A DNA stretch of 64,000 bases from Aquilaria yunnanensis (lineage: Eukaryota; Streptophyta; Magnoliopsida; Malvales; Thymelaeaceae), in the NCBI GenBank assembly GCA_039654915.1, contig CM077594.1, positions 89,170,893 to 89,234,892 of the forward strand, in the 5' to 3' direction. The notes under the pieces are model-generated. The model saw only the letters and a list, made by a program, of their open reading frames with translations, did not search any database and had not been told where the DNA came from. The position numbers and the translations under genes are program-made. Of the stretch, positions 23,361 to 33,319 are shown piece after piece (the first letter of the stretch is position 1; each line of letters begins with the position of its first letter).

Positions 23361-24105
23361 AACATCCTTAAAAAAACATGATTATCTTTCTATTAAATGT
23401 AAAATTTGAATAAAAAACTGTCTTATCCGCACCACTTATAAATGACATATAAATATTCAAACATTAGAAGTAGACACTTGAATGCCAGAAATAAACACTC
23501 TCAACTTAGTGTCAAATATTCTAAAGTATACACTCTTAATACAGTGTGAGACACACTGTAGCCAATGACATTATGATTTCATTTGGCATACATCTACCAC
23601 TGGTGAATGTTATATTATCTCTTTTCTCTTACTTCACTTGTATTTCCTTTATCCTGTTTTATTTGTGACATCTTTATGCAAAAATTTTTTTTAAAAAAAC
23701 TTCATTGACCTTTGTGTGTCCTTTTCCATGTAATTGTCATTGAAAAATTTTTATAAAAATTTTAAGAAGTAAAAAGGTAGGAGTAAAAGTTTAAAGATAT
23801 TTTTATTTTTGGAAAGGTGCTATCACTTTTGGAAATATTGCATTCATTTTGCACCTTTAAAGGGAAAATATTGCAAATAAAATGGGAAGAAGGAAGTAAT
23901 ACAATTCTTCATGCAAAGGGGAAAAAATTGTACATTACTTATATGGTATTGTTTGTGCAATAATTAATACGATGTACAAAAAATCTAATGGACCAACCGA
24001 ATCAATTAGGTTTCTATTATTATTATTATTATTTGGCAATCAATTAGGAATCAATTAGTTGACCACAGCTGTTTGATCTCTTCAACAACAAAGATTTGCT
24101 TACCC

Positions 24106-24147
<42 letters not shown>

Positions 24148-24220
24148 GATTTAGGGCAATTTTCTTAGTAGCTCTAAAAGAGAAAGGTAGTTTGGAAGTG
24201 CTTTCAGCCATAAAAATTTA
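23361..24220. other. AT-rich intergenic DNA
   Basis: No gene is supported. It holds a (TTA)n run at about 24015-24040 and an AATCAATTAG(G/T) sequence repeated three times around it (23999-24060), plus the AAT microsatellite listed separately. Confidence 0.4.
24106..24146. repeat. (AAT)n microsatellite
   Basis: About 13 uninterrupted AAT/ATA units. Confidence 0.97.
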
Positions 24221-24560
24221 CACTCTATTCATTTTAAATTAAATAAACTTAATTCAAAATTACTAATTTTATTTTTATATTTTTTACCAGATCCTTATTT
24301 CATTTCAAAACCAATATTATTTAAGTATAATAGTTCATTCAAAATTTTTTTTTTATAATGTTATTAAATTATTATAATTTTTTATTTTTTTAATAAAAAG
24401 AGATTCATAAAACTCAATAGCATCATAAAAATTTTACTTTCAATATATTATTACACGTAACATTTTATTTTAAATAAAATTGATTTCAAGCAAAAAAATA
24501 TAAAAATAAAAAAAAAATATTTTTAAATTAAGTTGTCTTAAATTAAAATGAATTAGATGT
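24221..24560. mobile_element. Palindromic MITE, about 340 bp
   Basis: The left arm (CACTCTATTCATTTTAAATT...AACTTAATTCAAAAT) and the reverse complement of the right arm (ACATCTAATTCATTTTAATT...AACTTAATTTAAAAAT) match over at least 60 bases. TA dinucleotides flank both ends (24219-24220 and 24561-24562). Very AT-rich and without coding potential; it would fold into one long hairpin. Probably Tc1/mariner-derived. Confidence 0.65.
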
Positions 24561-24721
24561 TAGTTTATTGGTCATGTATCAAGGAAGAGATAATGTATAT
24601 TCTTTTATTGATAGATGGGATAAAAATATGGAAGATAGTCTTAATCAAGTCTTAATTAATTTAAAATATTTGATAATTATTTTTTAGTGAAATTAAATTA
24701 GCTAATACTTGAACCATCCTA

Positions 24722-24947
24722 CTTTCTTTGCTCTATTTAACTTTTTCAACTAGTTTGACTTAAATTTCTTCATACTATTGTTTATTAGAAAAAATAAAAT
24801 ATATATATATTTAAAAGCTATAATCCTTAATTTATCATTCATATCATATGTAAATATTTCTTATTTATATGCTAAAATGTTGAAAATAAAAAATTATAGA
24901 TTAATTACTTAAAAGTGAAGAATGCAAATAATTTAAAACAGATGAAG
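24722..24947. mobile_element. Worn Stowaway-type MITE, about 226 bp
   Basis: Ends CTTTCTTTGCTCTATTTAAC and, reverse-complemented, CTTCATCTGTTTTAAATTAT, are decayed inverted repeats. TA lies at both sides. Inside, TTTGACTTAAATTTCTTCATA...TTATTAGAAAAA...TTTAAAAGCTATA...TTTATCATT parallels the left part of the element at 56583-57780, so the two belong to one family. Confidence 0.55.
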
Positions 24948-24949
24948 TA

Positions 24950-25864
24950 ATATTTTAACAGTTGCAAACACTTTAAGGCACCAATTTTTATCTATTTAAA
25001 TGTCAAAAAGTGCCCCTCACTAGTGTCAACAATGGAAAAGGTACAACAGTGGGGTAAAGTATAGGTTTATGAAACAAAGATGGGCACTTTGTATTTTCAC
25101 CCAAACACCGGGCTTCTTTTGTAAATCATCCTCAGCCTCAATTGTTATTTGTTAATTCTGCCACTGCGCTTCTGAATCCGTACATATAAACGTTTACCTA
25201 ATGAAAACGATTTTCACAAGTTGCAATTAAGTAATATTTATGTCAATTTAACCCCAGACACTTCCCCCCTGGCGTTTCTGCGATGCTAATGAAGCAAGCC
25301 GCCCGGACTGGACATTAACGTGGAAACTGTACATGGCAACTCAAAATCACATTTCAAGAGAAAAATGAAAGACATTCTAACAGCATTCAAAATAGTCTCA
25401 AGTGTAAACCTTTGGTAGCTGTAAACTTGTAATCCTTATTCCTTTGCCAAGTCCATAAGAGCAGATGGAAATAGGGATGGAAGAAAGATATTTCCATCAA
25501 ACCGTGCGTCTGCTTTTCTTCAAGCCCTATTTCCACAGCCGTAGCTTGAACTTATGGATGGTGTAGTGTACCTTTCTAGCTTCTCCTTTCACTTCACAGT
25601 GCACACGAATCGCTGGTTGTTGCACCAATGGCATTACAAGAAAGCTAAACTAATCATGGCGAAGACTGATGCGAACCAAATCCATTTGGCAGACACAGCT
25701 GCCACCCCTCCATCCAGGTTCCCTTGTTCATTCTGGTGTGTTTGATTTTCTCCCTACAGGAGGAACACAAAGGAAATCAGAATCTCATTGCAGTGCCCAC
25801 AGGAACTTTGTGTTCATGAAATTATCTGTGCAAGATGGTTCTCATAAAAATGGAGCTCATTTAA
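24950..25864 (-). other. Intergenic DNA and probable 3' UTR of the PAP gene
   Basis: AT-rich up to about 25100, then more balanced sequence to 25864 that probably contains the 3' UTR of the minus-strand phosphatase gene. A plus-strand reading frame crosses the last exon (25669-26058), but its text is the antisense of that exon and resembles no protein. Confidence 0.45.
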
Positions 25865-28784
25865 CTAAGAAATTACTCTCAACACCGTTGATGGGATGCA
25901 TTTTTCAGGCTGTCGAACAATATATATTTGATCACCAGGGCTCTCTTCCTTGTATGCATCCTGATTTCTGTGCCATGACCACAATGCATAGGTTGAATTC
26001 AGAACCTGCACCCGACCTGGTGAGATGCAGTTTATACTGGACGCTAACTGATAGCTAAATACCACAAAGGCATAAAAAGAAATCTGAAATAGTAGGAACT
26101 AGTTCACTTCCTAGCACATATCCACTATGGAAGGGAGAGTCGGTATGTGAGTTGTTCCCTCTAAATAATATCTGATGCAAACTTTTTGACAGGGTAATGT
26201 TAATATTCATGGAAATGGCATAGAAGAATAGTTCAATACCTCGAGAATCCCATGGCCAAAGCTGCTTTCTCTAAATGCACTCCACTCAGGTTGCCTATCC
26301 CAGCAAAATTTTCCTTTAGCTGGGCCAGACGAAAAATTCATGTGACATACACCTCCAAACTCTGGCACATTATCTCCTGGTGATGGACACTTTCCGGGGT
26401 CATCCGCATGATCAACATCAATCTGCTCAATATTTCCCCCATCTCCAACTGTAATGAAGACAGGTCCACATGGATCCAGTGTATAGTTATACACCCTATT
26501 CAAACGCTCATAAGCATGTGCCTGAGCAGCAGGTAATGTATTAATTTGTTAAGAAGAGAAATCCAGCTCTAAAATTTTTCAGAAGAAGGATAAAATACTA
26601 ATTCTTTAATCTGATTGTATCCAGTGAGGATCATCCATTTTCATTTTACTCCATGTTGTGTAGGTAATAAAAAGACACTTCTCTGCAGATGTATGGTCAC
26701 CAAGCACTTCTGAATATGAAAAGAAAAAATAGTTCTCATTTCATATTAGGGCAAGTTTGAAACAGCTTCAAGTTCTTACATGACCAGAAAAGACAATGTC
26801 CACACGATACTGATATAGAAGTTCCTCCATTTCGAGCCTCATGCACTCAAATTCCTGATAGTGTGATGCATAACTATTGTACCATGGTGGATGCCATGTT
26901 GCTACAAGCCAGGGGGTTATTGTGCGGTTGAGTTGTTTAAGATCTTCCTTTAGCCAAGCATATTGAGCACCTAAAATTGCAATTATTATAACATGCTGCA
27001 TTAGTTATTACATGGAAGATGAAATAAAAATTTTGTCCTGAAGTTGTCACTGAAAAGACTGTAATTGCTACCTGAACTATTGTAGTCAATGTATGCCCCC
27101 AACATTATGAAATGTACTCCACCAGCATCGAAAGAGTAATAGAAGTTACTATTGGAGCCTGACTCCTCTGCTGGAACCGCAAATCTTGTCAAATATGAAT
27201 TGAAAGTGATCCCATCAACTTGAGGCTCAATCTCATGATTCCCCTCAATGACCATCATGGGAACTCTTGATGTCAGTGGCTGCATGAATCTGAACCCGCA
27301 TTCAACCATGTGAACAAAAATTCAAGTTAGAGAAGATAGAGGTAAACATGCATTCAAAGTTAAAAGACTTGCAGAAAATATGTGGCCGTTAGAAGGTTAC
27401 GAACGTTTGGTGCTTGATGTGCTAGAATGTAAACATGCCATTTGAATATTGAACTTGATAAATGCAAATAGGTTGGCCTAGGAGCAATGGCGAAAAGAAT
27501 TCAATAAACATACAAACTTCCTCTCTTATCGGACCGTATGTGGAAAGAAAAATTCCCAACCAAATGTATCATTCAACAGAACAGCTCCATCCAGAGGGAC
27601 AACCAATTATTTTCTGAAGGTAAAACTTCTCCAAGTACAGAAAGAGATAGAAATTATAAGAATGATTACCTTCCCCATCCATCCCAACGAGGCTGATATG
27701 TCTCTCTAATAGGTGCATCTGGGAATGAGCATGAGAAACATACAGCTCCCTTTCCACCAGTTGTAAGATACTGATTTGCATATGTCAGATCCCCGATCAT
27801 TAGAATCAATGAAGGATCATTCTGGGCCATATGGCTAACAGTGGTCGATGAATTGCTAGTAAGACCAAGATCTCCAATAACTGCTATTCTACGGGGATAA
27901 GAATTCAGCCCCGGCAGTGGCAAAGTTTCAAAGACATACTCTTCGCTCATAGCTGGAATCGAGCTATCTCCACACTTATAATAGTACTTGGTTTCAGGCT
28001 CCAAACCTACGGATAAGCATGTTCCAGAAGTGGGTCATTTATACTCTTCTGGCACAAAAAAAAAAAAAAAGAAAGGCCAGACTTCCAAGTACCAAAATGA
28101 AACCACCATTTTAACATGCATCTGTTCCTAGTTTCCTACAACTCCTACATCATCGGTAACATTAGACAAGGTAACCAACAAAGATTGCAATCAAGTATGT
28201 TACTAGTGGCAGGTTAAAGATGGGAAAGATATTGTTACCGTCGATCCTGACATGATGAATGATTCCAGATGTATAATTCAAGAGCCCTTTAAAGGGGTAC
28301 AATTGGCTGTACACAGTGGCATTTCCTCTCGACTTTTTCGTGTATTTTCCACTCTCTTTCCCGTACCAGACTTCACTTGAAACCGAAGAAGGATCTAAAG
28401 CAGTCACATTGGAACCAATCTGAGCATCCCCTGAACCAAAAGAACAGCAGAAAATTGGCCAGATCCAAGAGGAAAAGGCAATACCCAGAAATGAAACGTA
28501 CAGCAAAAAAATTCAATGTTACCAGTAACCCAAGAAACCCACATTGAAGTCGGCGAGGAAAGGGCGAGAGCGATCTGCTCCGGGAAGTTCCCAGTCACAT
28601 TCTTCTTCAATCGCGGGTCATCCATCGGCAAGTCATCGCTACCTTTGCGCAAGGACGGGTCGAAACGCCTAGTCACCGGGTGGAATGGACCGTCTAGAGT
28701 CGTGGGTATGGCTTTTCCAGTCACTATAAACTGTTTTATGAGCAAGAAAATGGTTAAAAGCAGGGAAAGGTGAGAGGCCTCCAT
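25865..28784 (-). CDS. PAP23: Purple acid phosphatase (PAP23-like), seven exons
   Basis: Joining 28784-28523, 28430-28239, 28006-27670, 27289-27072, 26970-26780, 26521-26240 and 26005-25865 gives 540 codons plus stop, normal for high-molecular-weight plant PAPs. All six introns are GT-AG and the phases agree. Residues 1-25 form a hydrophobic signal peptide ending GKA, so secretion or vacuolar targeting is expected. A fibronectin-like N-terminal PAP domain (about 75-180) precedes the metallophosphatase domain. All seven dinuclear Fe-M ligands are present: D197 (GDLG), D224 and Y227 (GDLTYAN), N281 (GNHE), H363 (ATWHPPWY), H400 and H402 (SGHAHAYER). FGHGILEVLNSTYALWSWHR lies in the C-terminal domain. 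Family role: hydrolysis of phosphomonoesters and, in the PAP15/PAP23 clade, phytate. TLDGPF, RRFDPSLR.GSDDLP and FPEQIALALS point to PAP23 rather than PAP15; the exact orthologue is inferred. Several N-glycosylation sequons occur (NVT, NAT, NYT). Confidence 0.94.
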
Positions 28785-29106
28785 GCCTGTATCTAATGAA
28801 GCTTCAGGAATGAGAAAAGACCGGGAATCATCCCGAGGAACTGAACTGGAAAAGGAAGGGCGATAAGGAAATCCTCAGCAAGTTGGCTTCGATTCGATGG
28901 GGGGAGTTGGAGACTTGAAATTGATTTGCGGGTCTGTTGGAGTTGGTTACTTTTTCTAATCGTTGCTGGTAATTTGACTTACACGTTACTTTATTCAGTC
29001 TAGCTTGCAAATTACGGCTAGCAAATACTACCACTATGCTGATCTTTTCTTCCTTCAGGGGAATCAGGGCTTGCTTATGTTAAGCTAAACGTAAATTTCT
29101 GTGATG
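28785..29106. promoter_or_regulatory. 5' UTR and proximal upstream region of the PAP gene
   Basis: Non-coding sequence between the start codon at 28784 and the transposon at 29115. No convincing TATA box was found at the usual distance. The transposon begins only 330 bases upstream of the ATG, so promoter sequence may lie inside it or beyond it. Confidence 0.4.
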
Positions 29107-29114
29107 TGTCAACT

Positions 29115-30476
29115 TGAGTAAAATCTATATATCGTTCCCTAATTATAACGGTTATCTTAATATAATTTTTTATTTTAATTAGTGTCTCTTTTTTCAATTA
29201 GTGCATCTTAAAGTTTCCTAATTTATATACTATGTCTTATCTAAGTCTCTTTTATTAATTTTTTCATTATCTTGAATGAAAGTTGTTTATGTGGCACTTT
29301 TTAAATCCCACATTGTCACATGGTATTCTATATTATTGCAATAAACTATTACACTGGAAGAATAAAAAAATTTAGCCTAAAATTGACACAAACTAATAAT
29401 TTTAGACACTTAAGATGTAATTATCCTAGCTCATTCCCCTCTTCCCCAATTGAATCTATTCGTTGTCCAATCTGTTCGTAATTTTCCCTTGCCGCCATAG
29501 CTTCTGCTTCCCCAACCCCACAACAACCAAAATAGCTTTTTCAAGTGTGTTGCTTGACCCGAGCTGTGAGTCTGAGACAAGCCAACTTTCCCCATCATAA
29601 TTATCCTAACAAAATAGAACAAATTTTGAATTTTATCCTTAGCCCAAAATTGCCCTCCATATCAATCTGACTTTTTTTTAAAAAAATAATCCCTAAGAAA
29701 ATCATATACCTGCAGAAGACGAAGCAATCGCAAAGTCATAGCCGAAGGTCTTGAACCAAGGATCATAAATCGACCCATCTTCTCCACTTTGATCTACACC
29801 TAGATCGACAATCGATATTATTGGCTGACGGCACGAATTGGGCATGGTAGGAGATAGCATCGAGGTACAGGTAGGAACGAGAAGGATCGCCGTAGGCACC
29901 ACTGCGAGGGATCTCAAACGGGTCCCAGTGATGAAGACATGACTACCAATGGGCCAGACACGGAGTCAATGCCTCGGCTCTTGTGAAGAACTCTCAAATT
30001 TTTTCTTTTGTTGTTCCAACTTCTGCTTCTTCATTAATTGGATTTGATTTAATTGAGAAAAAATTTTCCATTGAGCTCTGAATTGGGTATCATAATATTT
30101 ATGTGGGATTGTTTGAATTTGGAGTTTAATGAAATTTGGGAGAACAAATTTTAGACTAAAATTATTTTCTAGTTCATCATCTGGGTGACAAATAAATTGA
30201 CAGGAAGAGAGAAATAGTTAAGTTCCTAAAATTATTTGTTTATGACAATTTTAGCTTAAAGTTTCTTATTTATCTAATATAGTCATTTAATGTTATAAAA
30301 CATTATGACATGTGGTAGTGTGAGACCTAGAAAGTGCCACATAAGCAACTTTCAAATTAACAAAAGTGACTTAGATAAAACACTGAGTTAGAGGGTTTTA
30401 AGAGACACTAATTGAGATAAGAGATCACATTAGGACAGCCATTATAATTAGGGGGATCATATATAAATTTTACCCA
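29115..30476. mobile_element. Long-TIR DNA transposon with 8-bp target duplication and GC-rich cargo
   Basis: The left end TGAGTAAAATCTATATATCG matches the reverse complement of the right end TGGGTAAAATTTATATATGA. The match runs about 200 bases inward, through CCCTAATTATAA.GG, TTAGTGTCTCTT, TTATCTAAGTC.CTTTT and GTTG.TTATGTGGCAC. The same 8-mer TGTCAACT abuts both ends (29107-29114 and 30477-30484). TIR length suggests a Mutator-like element, the duplication length suggests hAT; superfamily is left open. No transposase is seen. The centre (about 29420-29950) is GC-richer and coding-like on the minus strand, compatible with a captured host fragment. Confidence 0.85.
29702..29941 (-). pseudogene. 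Coding-like fragment carried inside the TIR element
   Basis: The minus strand has an open frame reading VDLGVDQSGEDGSIYDPWFK, then TFGYDFAIASSS. An overlapping frame reads DPFEIPRSGAYGDPSRSYLY. The sequence ends in TCTGCAG|GTATATGA, which resembles a splice junction. GC content and codon-like texture differ from the AT-rich TIRs around it. No protein family is recognised. Capture of a gene fragment by the transposon is inferred, not shown. Confidence 0.35.
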
Positions 30477-30484
30477 TGTCAACT

Positions 30485-30960
30485 CCTAAAAGAATAACAA
30501 ATTTTTGAGTCGTGTAATTGTAAAACTATTAAAGGCAAGTACTTAGTAGCATGCAACAGAAAAGCACGAGAGGAGAGACAGCTTTCTAATTGAAAGTTGA
30601 CATTAACTTCAGTAATATTGTGTGTGTTTGGTAAGTACTATTTTTATGAGATTTTCTTCGTTCACGTACTAATATTTGCTTTTCTTGAGATTTGTCGCCG
30701 TTGATATTCGAGGAATGCTCTCAAACTATTTTATTTTATCTTTCAGGTGCACCCATTCGTTACTATTTGCCATTCTTCTTTTTTTTTTTTCTCTACAAAA
30801 AAGTATCTTATTCTTCTACTTCTATATTTCTACACATTTTCCAAGCTTACCAAGTAAAAAAATATTGTGCTTTTATTGTAATTAATTATGGTATTTAGTG
30901 AATGATAGCAATTGGAATTGCAAGGCAATGTGTACAGCTAGTTTCTATGGTAAGAAAAAA
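30485..30960. other. AT-rich intergenic DNA
   Basis: No gene is supported. Long T-runs lie near 30777-30790. Confidence 0.4.
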
Positions 30961-30980
30961 AAAAATTAACCATGTGTGGT

Positions 30981-31195
30981 TGGGCCCAAATAACTTGTTT
31001 ATACAAAAATTAAAGAAAGTATCGCGGTCCACTCACAGGCTAGGCTTCTCTGGCACTTAAACTATCGAGGCCCAAATATAACCCAAACATAAGACCAAAC
31101 TCAACGGTTCACATCTCTGGCTCTAAATACAACCGTCGTGATTGATTCAAATCGTCCTCTACAAAATTCTTCGGTAGGGTTTTTCGTTAGACATG
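30981..31195 (+). promoter_or_regulatory. Promoter-like block: site II elements and telo-box
   Basis: TGGGCC/GGCCCA occurs at 30981-30988 and again at 31069-31074, and TAGGGTTT, the reverse of the AAACCCTA telo-box, at 31175-31182. In plants, site II elements together with a telo-box near the start of transcription are typical of genes for translation and ribosome biogenesis, including some snoRNA genes. The first ATG downstream (31193) opens a 13-codon frame only. Function is inferred from motif content. Confidence 0.45.
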
Positions 31196-31234
31196 GTTAC
31201 GTCGTCACGGATTGGAGCAAGGCATAGACGATGA
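31193..31234 (+). CDS. Very short ORF (13 codons) after the promoter-like block
   Basis: ATG to TGA encodes MVTSSRIGARHRR, rich in arginine and serine. It could be a short upstream ORF, the coding start of a first exon spliced before the stop, or chance. No homologue is recognised. Confidence 0.15.
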   Translation: MVTSSRIGARHRR

Positions 31235-31239
31235 GGAGG

Positions 31240-32105
31240 TTGATGGCGTTTCTCCTTGTTTTTTGAAATCCAGTTGGGAATTTTTTATCCTCGGTGAGAT
31301 TCTTTTTTATTTACATGATGATTTTGGATGGGTTGGTTTGTTTGGATTCTCCTTGTTTTTGGAGATCCAATCGGAATTTCGCTTCTTGGTTGAGGACCTT
31401 TGTTTTATTTACATGATGATTCTAAATCGGTTGTTTTGTTTGAACTCTCTTGGTTTTTAGAGATCCTAACTTGATCTTGCTTTTTCGGTGAGAACCTTCT
31501 CCTTCTCTCTCGGGTTAAATCGTTTGAATTTGGTGGCGGTTTTCCTTATTTTGGGGATATGGTAGATCCGGTCTGAGATTTGCTTATCCGGTGATAACCT
31601 GCTCTCCCTGTTGGGTTTTATTTACCTGATGATTCTGAATCGTTTGGTTTGTTTGGATTCATGGGGTGTCGAAATATTTCTTAAATTCGTTATATTATTT
31701 TGTCTGTTTGTGGGTTTTTTCGATGAATGTATTAAAGAAAAAATACTTTCTGGTGATGTGCTGTTTATGACTTGAGAGAAAGGCTTACGAATTTGAAGAA
31801 AATTTTAATTTCTCAAGTCATTTGGAGTTGGTTCTATCAGAGTTCTTTGCCTCTATTTTATATCTTGTCTTGTTCTCAGATTTATATGTACCTTTATGTT
31901 TTAATGATGGTTGATCTTGAACACCTAGCAATTTTGCGGTTTTTATGTTTAAGGGCCATATGTGTGTGTGTGTTCAATTAGTTGATGGTAATTGGCTGCC
32001 TTTTTTGGTCGGTTTTTGATGCAAGAAAAAGGTCCCTTATACATAAGTAATGTTTGAATGATAATGGTATCATTTGCATACTAAAATGATGGTGAAAGAT
32101 AGGGA
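31240..32105 (+). repeat. Degenerate leader-like repeats (TTATTTACATGATGATT units)
   Basis: Three similar passages contain TTTATTTAC(A/C)TGATGATT followed by TTGGTTTGTTTGGATTC-like text and GGAGATCCA (near 31300, 31405 and 31617). Phrases such as TCGGTGAGA.CTTCT and GATCCGGTCTGAG lie between them. This T-rich, G-punctuated sequence resembles a plant first intron or leader downstream of the promoter-like block. No ORF of note. Confidence 0.5.
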
Positions 32106-32109
32106 ATAA

Positions 32110-33180
32110 GCAGATTCAGCATGCTCACGTTAGAATGTGAATTACTGCTTACATTAGAATGTAGTTCCAGTACAATTTGCAGGCTACTGGTCACATTACA
32201 ATGTGATTCCTAGTAGTAGACTGCTGGTTGCAGTGAAGATGCAATTCTGAGCAGAGATTTCATGCGTCCATTATGAGAAAGTTGTTGGTCACATCTGAAT
32301 GTGATTCCTTCTAGTAGTGCCACTTACAGGCTACTGGTCACATTACAACGTGATTCCTAGTAGTAGGCTGCTGGTTGCAGTGAATATGCAATTCCTAGCA
32401 GAGATTTCATGCGTCCCTCATGAGAAAGTTGTTGGTCACATCTGAAGGTGATTCCTTTTAGTAGTGCCACTTGCAGGCTACTGGTCACATTACAATGTGA
32501 TTCATAGTAGTAGGCTGCTGGTTGCAGTGAGCAATTCCTAGCAGAGATTTCATGTGTCCCCTATGAGAAAGCTGTTGGTCACATCTGAAGGTGATTCCTT
32601 CTAGTAGTGCCACTTGCAGGCTACTGGTCACATTACAATGTGATTCATAGTAGTAGGCTGCTGGTTGCAGTGAGCAATTCCTAGCAGAGATTTCATGTGT
32701 CCCTTATGAGAAAGCTGTTGGTCACATCTGAAGGTGATTCCTTCTAGTAGTGCCACTTGCAGGCTACTGGTCACATTGCAATGTGATTCCTAGTAGTAGG
32801 CTGCTGGTTGCAGTGAAGATGCAATTCCTAGCAGAGATTTCATGTGTCCCTCATGAGAAAGCTGTTGGTCACATCTGAAGGTGAATCCTTCTAGTACTGC
32901 CACTGGTCACATTATAATGTGATTCCTAGTAGTAGGCTGCTGGCTGCAATGAAAATGCAAATTCCTAGTAGAGATTTCATGCATCTCTTATGAGAAAGCT
33001 GCTGGTCACATCTAAAGGTGATTCCTTCTAGTAGTGCCACTTGCAGGCTACTGGTCACATTTACAATGTGATTCCTAGTAGTAGGCTGCTGGTTGCAGTG
33101 AAAATGCAATTCCTAGCAGTGATTTTGGGCGTTCCTTAAGGTTACTGGGCAATATCATAATGTGATTCCTAGTAGTACTA
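32110..33180 (+). repeat. Tandem array of ~145-bp units, each with three hairpins
   Basis: The landmark CAGGCTACTGG recurs at 32180, 32327, 32474, 32617, 32760 and 33044, and a shortened unit is anchored near 32896. Steps are 143-148 bases. Each unit holds hairpin A (outer arms CTACT/AGTAG, inner arms TCACATT/AATGTGA), hairpin B (outer CTGCT/AGCAG, inner TTGCA/TGCAA) and a looser hairpin C (TCAC/GTGA). All share the internal bulge GG opposite TTCCT. Units with four deleted bases in B (GTTGCAGTGAGCAATT) still pair. No ORF is conserved through it. It begins with two variant hairpins at about 32125-32175. Confidence 0.9.
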
Positions 33181-33280
33181 CAACATTAAGTACAACGTGA
33201 TGTATGAAATCGTCAAGGCACAGGATGAATTTAAAAGTTGATCCGTAGTACCGAATAAAGTAGAAAGTTATGCAAACATC

Positions 33281-33317
33281 ACTGCTAGGAATTGCATGCT
33301 TAATGTGACCAGTAACC
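33281..33317 (-). repeat. Inverted chimeric copy of the array hairpin
   Basis: On the minus strand this reads GTTACTGGTCACATTAAGCA, then TGCAATTCCTAGCAGT. The 5' half of hairpin A is joined to the 3' half of hairpin B, in opposite orientation to the array 100 bases away. Confidence 0.7.
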
Positions 33318-33319
33318 TT

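Noticed and set aside
25669..26058. 129-codon plus-strand frame
   Set aside because: It overlaps the last exon and 3' UTR of the phosphatase gene in antisense and has no recognisable protein features.
31200..31650. C/D-box snoRNA genes (ATGATGA-like motifs)
   Set aside because: C-box-like words recur, but no CTGA D boxes lie at suitable distances with terminal stems.
32110..33180. Regularly spaced repeats looking like a CRISPR array
   Set aside because: Units are ~145 bp, contiguous and without unique spacers, in plant nuclear DNA.
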